DNA of 64,000 nucleotides from Pontibacillus salicampi. GTDB taxonomy: Bacteria > Bacillota > Bacilli > Bacillales > BH030062. Shown here piece after piece: positions 41,952 to 50,482 of this stretch. Both the position numbers and the translations under genes were made by a program. The notes under the pieces were generated by a model. It made no database searches and was not told the origin of the DNA. It saw nothing but the letters and a program-made list of their open reading frames with translations. The number at the start of each line of letters is the position of its first letter. Position 1 is the stretch's first letter. The DNA lies in the NCBI RefSeq assembly GCF_042434395.1, contig NZ_JBHLTP010000011.1:186001-250000 (forward strand), given 5' to 3'.

Positions 41952-41982
41952 TTGTTAACCAGTAAAATATGTACGTTAACGT
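41952..41982 (-). promoter_or_regulatory. BirA operator before bioY
   Basis: TTGTTAAC (41952-41959) and GTTAACGT (41975-41982) are separated by 15 bp, the arrangement of BirA boxes in Bacillus (TTGTTAAC-N15/16-GTTAACAA), here with one change in the outer bases of one arm. It ends 25 bp before the bioY start codon. Biotinylated-AMP-bound BirA would repress bioY. Confidence 0.8.
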
Positions 41983-42054
41983 TAATGTTAGAATAACATA
42001 CTACCCTGCTATTGGAAATATAAACTTCATGAAATATGCATAAGAAAGCTAAAG

Positions 42055-42092
42055 ATAAAAAAGAAGACCCTGAGCTATGCCAGGATCTTTCG
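42055..42092 (-). terminator. hsp20 terminator
   Basis: On the minus strand AGATCCTG/CAGGGTCT stem (one G-T pair) then TCTTTTTT. Confidence 0.8.
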
Positions 42093-42095
42093 CCC

Positions 42096-42527
42096 TTATT
42101 CTATCTCTATCTTTTTACCTCTCTTTTTTGGGAAAGCAATTTTTAACACACCATTTTCATATTGAGCCTTCATATCCCGTCGTAGTATATCCTCTGGCAA
42201 TGGAATAGTTCTTTCTTGAAACTCTCTTTTACTACTCCTCTTCCCCCTCTTTTCATCCTCAAGTGTTTGGCGTTTATCTACCGTAATTTTTAAGGAATCC
42301 CCATTTAGTTCAATATCTATCTCTTCCTTTGCAACTCCTGGCAAGCTCGCTTCTATGTGGTAGTGGGTTTTTGTTTCGTATTGAGATACAGGAAGTGTCC
42401 CTCCTCCAAAAGCATCTGCGAATAACTGGTCCATTGTTTCAAATATGGATTTGCTTTTCGTTACATCAAATAATTCATCAAACATGCTCCGAGGTCGCAT
42501 TTCTTTTTTTGAATGATCCTGCGCCAT
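42096..42527 (-). CDS. Small heat-shock protein Hsp20 / alpha-crystallin
   Basis: A 143-residue chaperone. The alpha-crystallin domain (about 44-135) has YHIEASLPGVAKEEIDIELN, SLKITVDKR and the closing strand YENGVLKIAFPKK. It prevents protein aggregation by forming large oligomers. ATG 42527 with GGAGGAGGAC upstream; the frame opens 33 nt earlier without a site. Monocistronic; no CIRCE element is seen upstream. Confidence 0.93.
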   Translation of the reverse strand: MAQDHSKKEMRPRSMFDELFDVTKSKSIFETMDQLFADAFGGGTLPVSQYETKTHYHIEASLPGVAKEEIDIELNGDSLKITVDKRQTLEDEKRGKRSSKREFQERTIPLPEDILRRDMKAQYENGVLKIAFPKKRGKKIEIE

Positions 42528-42689
42528 AGTCCTCCTCCTTTCGTGATAGTCACCTACCAATACTGTATGAAATAGTTACCCATGTGGTATAGACATTTAT
42601 CCCGATTCACCTATAATTTCTAAAGAATTGCATTGTTCTTCCCTCGCCACGCTACGTCAAATGCAAAATAGTTACACCAATACCCATCC

Positions 42690-42756
42690 ATTCTCTTCTC
42701 CCTCCTCCTCCTTCCTCATCCTCCCGTTTGCTTACTTTTTTTCTTTTTTTTCTTCG
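42690..42756. other. Polypyrimidine tract in the 42528-43054 gap
   Basis: CTTCTCCCTCCTCCTCCTTCCTCATCC and, after a short mixed stretch, T-rich TTTTTTTCTTTTTTTTCTTCG on the plus strand. Low complexity and uncommon in these neighbours. It lies upstream of the ilvE promoter and produces misleading open frames on the other strand. Function unknown. Confidence 0.5.
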
Positions 42757-42783
42757 ACCACGCGGTTTGTGATAAGAACAGCA

Positions 42784-42831
42784 TTGTAAGCGTTTACTAA
42801 CCAATACCATTATCTGACTTGTCAGAAAAAT
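42784..42831 (+). promoter_or_regulatory. ilvE promoter with a CodY-like box
   Basis: TTGTAA (42784-42789) and CATTAT (42808-42813) are 18 bp apart. ACTTGTCAGAAAAAT (42817-42831) matches the CodY consensus AATTTTCWGAAAATT at 12 of 15 positions and would cover the transcription start. This fits CodY repression of branched-chain amino acid genes. Confidence 0.5.
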
Positions 42832-42955
42832 TAACAAATGCCTGTTGACCAGAAGGGAAAAGGGGATTAATATTGTCATCAACCAAAACAAATCAATTCA
42901 TCCTAACACCTAAGGATAAATCGATTTGAGCCGCCTCCCAGCGGATTTACCAGAG

Positions 42956-42995
42956 CCTTATGCGAACGATGTGTCCCACCTTTTTTCGCATAGGG
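42956..42995 (+). other. 11-bp hairpin in the ilvE leader
   Basis: CCTTATGCGAA (42956-42966) pairs with TTCGCATAGGG (42985-42995), with one G-T pair, around an 18-nt loop. It lies 60 bp before ilvE without a T-run. No T-box sequence is present here, so its role is unclear. Confidence 0.45.
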
Positions 42996-43054
42996 TTCTC
43001 TCCCAACAACTATCACTTAAATGTGTTAAATATCGAAAAGAAAGGAGTGCTAGT

Positions 43055-43963
43055 ATGAGCAGTCAATGGATTTTCCTTAATGGTCAATTCGTACGAAAAG
43101 AAGAAGCCGTCGTTTCCGTTTACGATCATGGATTTCTATATGGAGACGGGGTGTTCGAAGGAATTCGTTCCTACGATGGAAATATCTTTCGTTTAGACCA
43201 GCACCTGACTCGATTATATGAATCCGCACAATCAATCTTGCTTCATATTCCATACACAAAGGAGGAATTAGAGCAGATTATTGTGAGTACGATACGACAT
43301 AATCAATTAGACAATGCTTACATCCGCGTGGTTATATCACGTGGTGCCGGAAATCTAGGATTAGATCCAGCTAGCTGCTCTGAACCACGTGTAGTGGTAA
43401 TTGCTGAAGCACTCGCTCTTTTCCCTAAGGAATTATACGAACGAGGTTTACGACTTGGATCTGTTTCAACAAGAAGAAATCGACCTGATGTATTAAGTCC
43501 TCAAGTTAAATCACTGAATTATTTAAATAATATTTTAGTAAAGCTTGAAGCTAACCAAGCCGGAGTTGATGAGGCATTAATGCTAAACGACCAGGGCTAC
43601 GTTACGGAAGGTTCAGCAGACAATATCTTTATTGTAAAAAATGGAACCATCTATACCCCTCCTGTTTACTTAGGAGCTTTAGAAGGAGTTACGAGAAACG
43701 CAATTATTGACCTAGCCAATGAGCACGGTTATGAAGTAAAGCAAGAACCGTTCACTCGCCACGATGTGTACGTTGCAGATGAAGTATTTTTAACAGGCAC
43801 CGCTGCTGAGGTCATTGCCGCAGTGGAAGTGGACCAACGTAAGATTGGCGATGGAAAGCCAGGTTCCGTAACAAATGAACTGCTTGGTCTTTTCCGTAAA
43901 CTAGTTACAACGGACGGTGTACAGTGCTACCCAGATACTAAGAAACAGGACGCTGTTGTTTAA
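43055..43963 (+). CDS. ilvE: Branched-chain amino acid aminotransferase
   Basis: A class IV PLP aminotransferase, 302 residues. It makes valine, leucine and isoleucine from their 2-oxo acids. Seen: WIFLNGQFVRKEEAVVSVYDHGFLYGDGVFEGIRS-type start (residues 5-39), YIRVVISRGAG, the PLP lysine in SPQVKSLNYLNNI, DEALMLNDQGYVTEGSADNIF and VFLTGTAAEVIA. ATG 43055 with AAAGGAG 7 nt upstream; the frame is open 129 nt earlier but lacks a start signal. First gene before the ilvB T-box. Confidence 0.94.
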   Translation: MSSQWIFLNGQFVRKEEAVVSVYDHGFLYGDGVFEGIRSYDGNIFRLDQHLTRLYESAQSILLHIPYTKEELEQIIVSTIRHNQLDNAYIRVVISRGAGNLGLDPASCSEPRVVVIAEALALFPKELYERGLRLGSVSTRRNRPDVLSPQVKSLNYLNNILVKLEANQAGVDEALMLNDQGYVTEGSADNIFIVKNGTIYTPPVYLGALEGVTRNAIIDLANEHGYEVKQEPFTRHDVYVADEVFLTGTAAEVIAAVEVDQRKIGDGKPGSVTNELLGLFRKLVTTDGVQCYPDTKKQDAVV

Positions 43964-44005
43964 ACAATGCGCCGATACCACCTAACTGCATAGCAAAAAA
44001 TCAAC

Positions 44006-44325
44006 GACGGGAATAAAGGTTTAAGAGATTGTATTCACAGAGAGCCGGGGTTGCTGGAAGCCCGGAAATACACCTTAATCCGACATCATCCCCGAGTGCC
44101 AAGCTGAACGATTCGTTTAGTAGGCTTAGCCAGGTGACCACCATTCACCTGTTATCAAAAGAGACCTCCCCATTTCTCTAACATAACGGGTTGTCTCATA
44201 AGGTAGCATTCGAGAGGATGCTATAATTTAGGGTGGTACCGCGATTAGCCAAGACTATATTCGCCCCTAACCAGTCACAAACGAGTGACTTTTCTATGAG
44301 GGCGAAATAGTCTTGGCTCTTTTTT
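44006..44325 (+). promoter_or_regulatory. T-box leader between ilvE and ilvB
   Basis: Contains AGAGAGCCGGGGTTGCTGG (stem I), GAGTG (44094) and the T-box AGGGTGGTACCGCG (44230-44243). The terminator stem AGCCAAGACTAT/ATAGTCTTGGCT (44247-44258, 44307-44318) ends in TTTTTT; its 5' side competes with the antiterminator containing the T-box. The best specifier candidate is ATC (Ile) at 44085-44087. Uncharged tRNA would allow read-through into ilvB. No promoter is obvious between ilvE and this leader, so ilvE may be transcribed with it. Confidence 0.93.
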
Positions 44326-44445
44326 ATGAATAAAAGTAAGACTATTCGTAATATTATAATCTTTCAGAGCTAAAAGCATGGGAACGTTCCCACCTAAGAG
44401 GAACGATAGTATAAATATCAATCGATTGAAATGGAGGGTTTACAG

Positions 44446-46173
44446 GTGAAGGTAGAAGCAAAGACGGACGCTGCTCAGGCGCCACAAACAACACCAAAGA
44501 CAGGTGCTGACTTACTCGTCGAAGCGTTGATTCAAGAAGAAGTAGAGACACTGTTTGGGTACCCAGGTGGCGCTGTCTTACCCATTTATGATGCTATCTA
44601 CAGAGCTGGGGATTGTTTCGAGCATATTCTTACACGCCATGAGCAAGGTGCTATCCACGCTGCAGAAGGATATGCCCGTGTCTCAGGCAGGCCTGGTGTT
44701 GTGCTAGCCACCTCAGGTCCAGGCGCAACCAATTTAGTTACCGGTATTACAGATGCGATGATGGATTCTTTACCACTCGTTATTTTCACAGGTCAGGTTG
44801 CATCGAATGTTATCGGCACCGATGCATTCCAGGAAGCAGACGTTATGGGGATTACGACTCCAATTACCAAGCATAATTACCAGGTTCGATCCATTAATGA
44901 TTTGCCTCGTATCGTCCGGGAAGCATTTCACATTGCTTCTACTGGACGTCCGGGACCTGTCCTTGTAGATATTCCTAAAGATATCTCCTCAGGTCCAGCA
45001 GAAGGCGCATACGAATCCACCTTTTATCTGCCAGGATATCAGCCGAATACAAAGCCAAATCCAATGCAAATTAAGAAGCTGGAGGATGCGTTAGCCAAAG
45101 CAAAACGTCCTGTATTGTTAGCAGGAGCTGGCGTCATTCATGGGAAAGCTTCCCAAGAGCTTACGTACTTTGCCAAGAAGCACGGACTTCCTGTAACAAA
45201 TACACTGCTTGGTTTAGGTGGATACCCAGGAGAGGATGAGCTCTTCTTAGGGATGGCAGGCATGCATGGAACCTATGCGGCCAATATGGCGCTATATGAA
45301 TGTGATTTATTAATAAATATAGGCTCCAGATTTGATGATCGCTTAACTGGGAAGCTAGAGCATTTTGCACCACATGCAACAGTAGCGCACGTAGATATCG
45401 ATCCTGCTGAGATTGGCAAGAATATAACCACTCATATACCGATTGTGGCAGATGCTAAAGAAGCACTGAAGGCTCTTTCAAATAGAGAGGTAACCTCTAG
45501 TAATCACGGAGACTGGCTTCGCCACCTAGAGCAATATAAGCAGGAGTATCCGCTCTGGTATAACAACCCACAGGAAAAAATGATACCACAATGGTTAATG
45601 GAAAAAGTCCATGAAATTACTAAAGGAGATGCGGTTGTTACAACAGATGTCGGTCAGCATCAAATGTGGGCAGCCCAGTATTATACCTTTAATAAGCCTA
45701 ATCGTTGGGTTACTTCTGGTGGACTCGGCACTATGGGCTTTGGCTTCCCTGCTGCACTTGGTGCTCAATACGCTAACCCTGACAAGCCGGTAGTAGCTAT
45801 TGTGGGTGACGGAGGCTTTCAAATGACCATGCAGGAACTGTCCATCCTCCAGGAAAAGCGCCTGCCAGTTAAGGTAATTATCGTGAATAACGAGGCGCTT
45901 GGAATGGTTCGACAGTGGCAGGAGAAATTTTATGATGAGCGATATTCCGAATCCCTTCTTCATACTCAGCCAGATTTCGTGAAGTTATGTGAAAGCTATA
46001 ATGTCCGTGCTATGAAGTTAGAAACACAGCAGCAATTAGAAGAAGCATTACCAGATGTTTTCTCCTATGACGGTCCAGTTGTACTTGATTGCCGAGTAGT
46101 ACAGCAGGAAAATGTCTATCCAATGATAGCACCTGGTAAAGGATTGCACGAAATGATTGGGGTGAAACCATGA
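44446..46173 (+). CDS. ilvB: Acetolactate synthase large subunit
   Basis: A thiamine-diphosphate enzyme of 575 residues that makes acetolactate/acetohydroxybutyrate. Three domains: Pyr (GADLLVEALIQEEVETLFGY, with the Glu of RHEQGAIHAAEGYARVSG), FAD-binding middle (VLLAGAGVIHGKASQ) and PP (GDGGFQMTMQEL with NNEALGMVRQWQ). GTG start at 44446 has GGAGG 8 nt upstream; the ATG at 44431 overlaps that site. Expression controlled by the T-box just before it. It overlaps ilvN by 4 nt. Confidence 0.95.
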   Translation: MKVEAKTDAAQAPQTTPKTGADLLVEALIQEEVETLFGYPGGAVLPIYDAIYRAGDCFEHILTRHEQGAIHAAEGYARVSGRPGVVLATSGPGATNLVTGITDAMMDSLPLVIFTGQVASNVIGTDAFQEADVMGITTPITKHNYQVRSINDLPRIVREAFHIASTGRPGPVLVDIPKDISSGPAEGAYESTFYLPGYQPNTKPNPMQIKKLEDALAKAKRPVLLAGAGVIHGKASQELTYFAKKHGLPVTNTLLGLGGYPGEDELFLGMAGMHGTYAANMALYECDLLINIGSRFDDRLTGKLEHFAPHATVAHVDIDPAEIGKNITTHIPIVADAKEALKALSNREVTSSNHGDWLRHLEQYKQEYPLWYNNPQEKMIPQWLMEKVHEITKGDAVVTTDVGQHQMWAAQYYTFNKPNRWVTSGGLGTMGFGFPAALGAQYANPDKPVVAIVGDGGFQMTMQELSILQEKRLPVKVIIVNNEALGMVRQWQEKFYDERYSESLLHTQPDFVKLCESYNVRAMKLETQQQLEEALPDVFSYDGPVVLDCRVVQQENVYPMIAPGKGLHEMIGVKP

Positions 46174-46694
46174 AACGAATCATTACCGCTACTGTGCAAA
46201 ATCGGAGCGGAGTACTGAACCGGATCACAGGGCTTTTGCAACGGAGACAATTCAATATTGAAAGCATTTCAGTTGGGCGTTCGGAGACAGAGGGTATTTC
46301 CAAGATGACCTTTGTTGTCGATATAGAGGATTTCAACAAGCTAGAGCAGCTCACGAAGCAATTAAATAAGCAGGTTGATGTCCTAAAGGTATCAGACATT
46401 ACAGATAAAGCCATCGTAGCGAGAGAGCTTGCCCTCATTAAAGTTGGCAGCAACCCCCAACAACGGGCAGAGATACAAGGCATTATTGAACCATTTCGTG
46501 CAGACATTATTGATGTAAGTAAAGATAGTATTACGGTGCAAGCTACAGGTAAATCAGAGAAAATTGAAGCCATTATTGAATTACTTAAGCCATATGGCAT
46601 CAAGGAATTAGCCAGAACAGGCTTAACAGCATTTCAAAGAGGGCAGCAGCCACAAGTGTCGGAATTTTCTTCAAGTTATTCACTCATTCAGTAA
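46170..46694 (+). CDS. ilvN: Acetolactate synthase small subunit
   Basis: A 174-residue regulatory subunit. N-terminal ACT domain (ITATVQNRSGVLNRITGLLQ, then RRQFNIESISVG) binds valine for feedback inhibition; a second domain follows (about 85-165, VARELALIKV, IVQATG-like block). Slightly longer at the C-terminus. ATG overlaps the ilvB stop. Confidence 0.94.
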   Translation: MKRIITATVQNRSGVLNRITGLLQRRQFNIESISVGRSETEGISKMTFVVDIEDFNKLEQLTKQLNKQVDVLKVSDITDKAIVARELALIKVGSNPQQRAEIQGIIEPFRADIIDVSKDSITVQATGKSEKIEAIIELLKPYGIKELARTGLTAFQRGQQPQVSEFSSSYSLIQ

Positions 46695-46759
46695 TATCAA
46701 GCTGAAGCTAGTGAAATGAACTTATAAAATAGGAAACCAAAACGAAAGGATGATAAGAA

Positions 46760-47797
46760 ATGGCAGAAGTACTTTATCACAATGACATTCAAGACGAGGT
46801 ATTACGTTCTAAAAAAATCGCAGTGGTTGGATATGGATCTCAAGGGCATGCACATGCACAAAACCTTAAAGAAAGCGGCTATAACGTTGTAGTAGGATTA
46901 CGCCCAGGTAAATCATGGACGAAAGCAGAAAATGATGGACTTGACGTAAAACGGGTTGCAGATGCAGTAGCAGAAGCAGATGTCGTAATGGTTCTTCTTC
47001 CTGATGAACATCAACCTTCCGTTTTTGAACACGATATTAAACCGAATCTACAAGCTGGTAATGCACTGGCCTTTGCACATGGATTTAACATTCATTTCAA
47101 TCAAGTAGTACCTCCACAAGATGTTGATGTTTTCCTAGTTGCACCGAAAGGTCCAGGTCACCTTGTGAGAAGGACATTTGAAGAGGGAGCTGGGGTTCCT
47201 TCTTTATACGGAGTATTCCAGGACTATTCCGGCCAAGCTGCAGATGTTGCCAAAGCATATGCAAAAGGAATCGGTTCTGGTCGAGCTGGTGTACTTGAAA
47301 CATCCTTCCAGGAAGAAACAGAAACAGATCTCTTCGGAGAACAGGCAGTGCTTTGTGGAGGGCTCTCGAGTCTCGTAAAAGCAGGATTTGAAACACTGAC
47401 AGAAGCAGGATACCAGCCAGAGGTCGCCTATTTTGAATGTATGCATGAGCTGAAGCTGATTGTCGACCTAATGTACGAAGGCGGCCTTGAAAATATGCGT
47501 TACTCCGTTTCGGACACGGCACAATGGGGAGATTTCGTCTCTGGTAAACGCGTCGTAAATGAAGACACGAAAGCAAGGATGAAGGATGTACTGAATGATA
47601 TCCAGACAGGCGCATTTGCAAAAAGCTGGATTTTAGAGAATCAGGCTAATCGTCCAGAATTCTACGCTATTAATGCTCGGGAAAATCAACACCAGATTGA
47701 AGTAGTAGGACGGGAGCTTCGCCAGCTTATGCCTTTCGTGAAGGAATCTGAAAAAGTCAAATCCGAGAAGGAAGTGGTCCAAGGTGGCACACGTTAA
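46760..47797 (+). CDS. ilvC: Ketol-acid reductoisomerase
   Basis: A class I (short) KARI of 345 residues. NADP loop GYGSQGHAHAQNLKESGYNV near residue 25; KGPGHLVRRTFEEGAGVPSL; EEQ-type Glu-rich FQEETETDLFGEQAVLCGG and the metal-binding Glu of ELKLIVDLMYEGG. It converts acetolactate to dihydroxyisovalerate. ATG with GAAAGGATG upstream. It overlaps leuA by 14 nt. Confidence 0.96.
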   Translation: MAEVLYHNDIQDEVLRSKKIAVVGYGSQGHAHAQNLKESGYNVVVGLRPGKSWTKAENDGLDVKRVADAVAEADVVMVLLPDEHQPSVFEHDIKPNLQAGNALAFAHGFNIHFNQVVPPQDVDVFLVAPKGPGHLVRRTFEEGAGVPSLYGVFQDYSGQAADVAKAYAKGIGSGRAGVLETSFQEETETDLFGEQAVLCGGLSSLVKAGFETLTEAGYQPEVAYFECMHELKLIVDLMYEGGLENMRYSVSDTAQWGDFVSGKRVVNEDTKARMKDVLNDIQTGAFAKSWILENQANRPEFYAINARENQHQIEVVGRELRQLMPFVKESEKVKSEKEVVQGGTR

Positions 47798-49328
47798 AGT
47801 TTTTGACACTACTCTAAGAGACGGGGAACAGTCACCGGGAGTCAACTTGAATCAATTGGAGAAGCTCGAAATTGCCAAGCAGCTTGAACGCTTTGGAGTG
47901 GATATCATGGAGGCGGGCTTCCCCGCTTCCTCCCAAAGCGAATTCCATTCTGTACAAACTATCGCAAGAACAATTGAGAACGCATCTGTTACAGGATTAG
48001 CACGAGCGAAGAAATCAGATATTGACACAGCATGGGAAGCACTAAAAGACGCTGCTGAACCTCGTCTTCACATATTTCTTGCCACCTCCCCTATTCACAT
48101 GACGCATAAACTGCAAAAAACTCCACAGCAAGTAATTGAAACGGCTGTGGAAATGGTCTCTTATGCAAGGGAACGATTCCCTCAGGTAGAGTGGTCAGCT
48201 GAAGACGCCTGCCGTTCGGATTTGGATTTTCTAGTAAGCATTGTGGAGCGAGTCATAGATGCTGGTGCTACCGTAATTAATCTTCCAGACACAGTAGGCT
48301 ACACAACCCCTGCCGAATACGGAGAAATGTTCCGCTACATTCGGGAACACGTACCAAACATTGATCAGGTTTCGCTGTCTGCTCACTGTCATGATGACCT
48401 AGGAATGGCTGTTGCCAATTCCCTGGCAGCTATTGAAAATGGTGCAACGCAAATTGAAGGAACGATTAACGGAATTGGAGAACGTGCCGGAAATGCAAGT
48501 TTAGAAGAAATTGCTGTTGCACTAACTATTCGCAACAATTTCTATAACTTCCAAACCAACCTGGTACTGAGTGAAATCAAACGAACAAGCGATTTGGTCA
48601 GTAAATTTACTGGAATGAAGGTTCCACGAAATAAAGCGGTAGTCGGGGAAAACGCATTTGCTCATGAGTCTGGTATTCATCAGGACGGAATGTTAAAGAA
48701 CGCATCCACCTATGAAATTATTACTCCAGAAATGGTTGGCATTCATAAAAGTAATCTTGTATTAGGCAAACACTCAGGTAAACACGCATTCATTGATAAA
48801 ATCAATAGTCTTGGCTATTCTCTTTCAGAAGAAAAAATTAAAGAAGCCTTTGCCTCCTTCAAAAGTTTAACAGACCGGAAGAAAGAAGTGACAGATGAAG
48901 ACCTCTTTACTATTTTGACAGACGTACAAACAGATAGTCAGGAACTTCCTAAATATAAACTAGAAACATTTCAGGTTCAATATGGATCCCAGAACATTCC
49001 GACTGCCACTGTTGCCTTAACAAATCCAGAGGGAGCTCGGGAGGAGCTCGCTGGTACAGGTCGAGGTAGTGTAGAAGCCATATACAACACACTAGAGGGA
49101 CTTATTCATGAGGATATTCACCTGGAGGATTACCGTTTGAACTCCATTGGTGAAGGTCGGGATGCCTTAGCTGAAGTACATGTTCGACTAACTGTAAATG
49201 AGGTTGCCGTGAATGGCCGTGGTGCTGCCCAAGATGTTTTAGAAGCTTCTGCTCATGCTTTTCTGAATGCAGTTAATAGAGTTCTAATGGACCCTAAAGC
49301 TTATACAAAACAAACCGCTAACATATAG
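47784..49328 (+). CDS. leuA: 2-isopropylmalate synthase
   Basis: The first enzyme of leucine synthesis, 514 residues. HMGL-like catalytic domain with FDTTLRDGEQSPGVNLN (residues 6-22), LSAHCHDDLGMAVANSLAA (metal histidines) and the conserved NGIGERAGNASLEE. The C-terminal LeuA dimer domain (about 390-505) binds leucine for feedback control. GTG start at 47784 inside the end of ilvC, so translation is coupled. Confidence 0.95.
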   Translation: MAHVKVFDTTLRDGEQSPGVNLNQLEKLEIAKQLERFGVDIMEAGFPASSQSEFHSVQTIARTIENASVTGLARAKKSDIDTAWEALKDAAEPRLHIFLATSPIHMTHKLQKTPQQVIETAVEMVSYARERFPQVEWSAEDACRSDLDFLVSIVERVIDAGATVINLPDTVGYTTPAEYGEMFRYIREHVPNIDQVSLSAHCHDDLGMAVANSLAAIENGATQIEGTINGIGERAGNASLEEIAVALTIRNNFYNFQTNLVLSEIKRTSDLVSKFTGMKVPRNKAVVGENAFAHESGIHQDGMLKNASTYEIITPEMVGIHKSNLVLGKHSGKHAFIDKINSLGYSLSEEKIKEAFASFKSLTDRKKEVTDEDLFTILTDVQTDSQELPKYKLETFQVQYGSQNIPTATVALTNPEGAREELAGTGRGSVEAIYNTLEGLIHEDIHLEDYRLNSIGEGRDALAEVHVRLTVNEVAVNGRGAAQDVLEASAHAFLNAVNRVLMDPKAYTKQTANI

Positions 49329-49340
49329 GAGGATGTGCTA

Positions 49341-50447
49341 ATGGATAAGCAAATCGTATTGCTGCCTGGAGACGGAATTGGTAGTGAGGTAATTCATTCC
49401 GCCCGTCAGGTGTTAGATGCAGTTACAGAACGATTTAATCATACGTTTACGTATCACACGCACGATATTGGGGGCAGTGCCATTGATAAGCATGGCACTC
49501 CCCTACCACAAGATACGGTTAGTGCATGCGAGCAAGCGGATGCCATCCTTCTCGGAGCCGTAGGAGGACCTAAATGGGATCAAAATCCTTCTCACCTTCG
49601 TCCTGAAAAGGGGCTGCTTGGTATTCGGAAGGCTCTTGGATTATTTGCAAATCTTCGCCCTATTAAAGGGTTCCCGCAGCTCTTGCATGCTTCCCCCCTT
49701 AAACACGAAGTTGTGGAGGGTAGTGACCTTCTCATTATTCGAGAGCTAACTGGAGGGCTGTACTTTGGTACACCAAGCGAACGTAGCCATGACGGAAAAT
49801 CTGTCGTTGATACATTAGCCTACGATCGCTCTGAAATGGAACGTATTATTGATAATGCCTTTAAGAGTGCTCGTCTGCGCAGGAAGCATGTAACATCTGT
49901 AGACAAAGCTAATGTATTAGAGTCTAGTAAACTATGGCGGGAAGTAGTAGAAGAGAAAAAAGCAGAATATCCTGATGTAACTGTAGAGCATTTACTAGTG
50001 GATGCCGCTGCCATGAAATTGATCACTGCACCTACCCAGTTTGACGTAATGGTTACAGAGAATATGTTCGGTGATATTTTAAGCGATGAAGCTTCTGTGT
50101 TGACTGGCTCATTAGGAATGTTGCCTTCTGCCAGCATACGAGATGATGGCGTTGGGCTATACGAACCAGTCCACGGCTCTGCCCCTGACATTGCAGGGCA
50201 AGGAATTGCCAACCCTCTTGCTATGATTCTATCGACTGCTATGATGCTTCGACACTCCTTTCACATGAAAGAAGAAGCACAAGTAATAGAGGATGCCGTT
50301 CAGCAAGTACTAGAGGATGGGTATCATACGAAGGATTTAGATGTAAAAGGTGGGCAGCTTGTCGGAACAGTAGAAATAACGAAACAAGTCATAGAACACG
50401 TAACTTCTCAAGATGCAACGAAAAGCATCCAAACGTGCTACGCATAA
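49341..50447 (+). CDS. leuB: 3-isopropylmalate dehydrogenase
   Basis: A 368-residue oxidative decarboxylase using NAD. IVLLPGDGIGSEVIHSARQV at the N-terminus; LLGAVGGPKWD; RPEKGLLGIRK; IIRELTGGLYFG; the catalytic Lys/Asp region VEHLLVDAAAMKL; and the NAD motif EPVHGSAPDIAGQGIANP. ATG 49341 with AGGAGG 8 nt upstream; GTG 6 nt earlier is too close to the site. Confidence 0.95.
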   Translation: MDKQIVLLPGDGIGSEVIHSARQVLDAVTERFNHTFTYHTHDIGGSAIDKHGTPLPQDTVSACEQADAILLGAVGGPKWDQNPSHLRPEKGLLGIRKALGLFANLRPIKGFPQLLHASPLKHEVVEGSDLLIIRELTGGLYFGTPSERSHDGKSVVDTLAYDRSEMERIIDNAFKSARLRRKHVTSVDKANVLESSKLWREVVEEKKAEYPDVTVEHLLVDAAAMKLITAPTQFDVMVTENMFGDILSDEASVLTGSLGMLPSASIRDDGVGLYEPVHGSAPDIAGQGIANPLAMILSTAMMLRHSFHMKEEAQVIEDAVQQVLEDGYHTKDLDVKGGQLVGTVEITKQVIEHVTSQDATKSIQTCYA

Positions 50448-50482
50448 CTGATAATCATCTTAATGGTAAAAGGAGTGAAACC

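Noticed and set aside
42652..42891. 79-residue minus-strand frame
   Set aside because: The frame runs through a low-complexity polypyrimidine tract and encodes a run of Arg/Lys/Gly/Glu; no ribosome binding site.
42880..43054. Second T-box ahead of ilvE
   Set aside because: No T-box core (GGTGGTACCGCG) or terminator is present; only one hairpin is seen.
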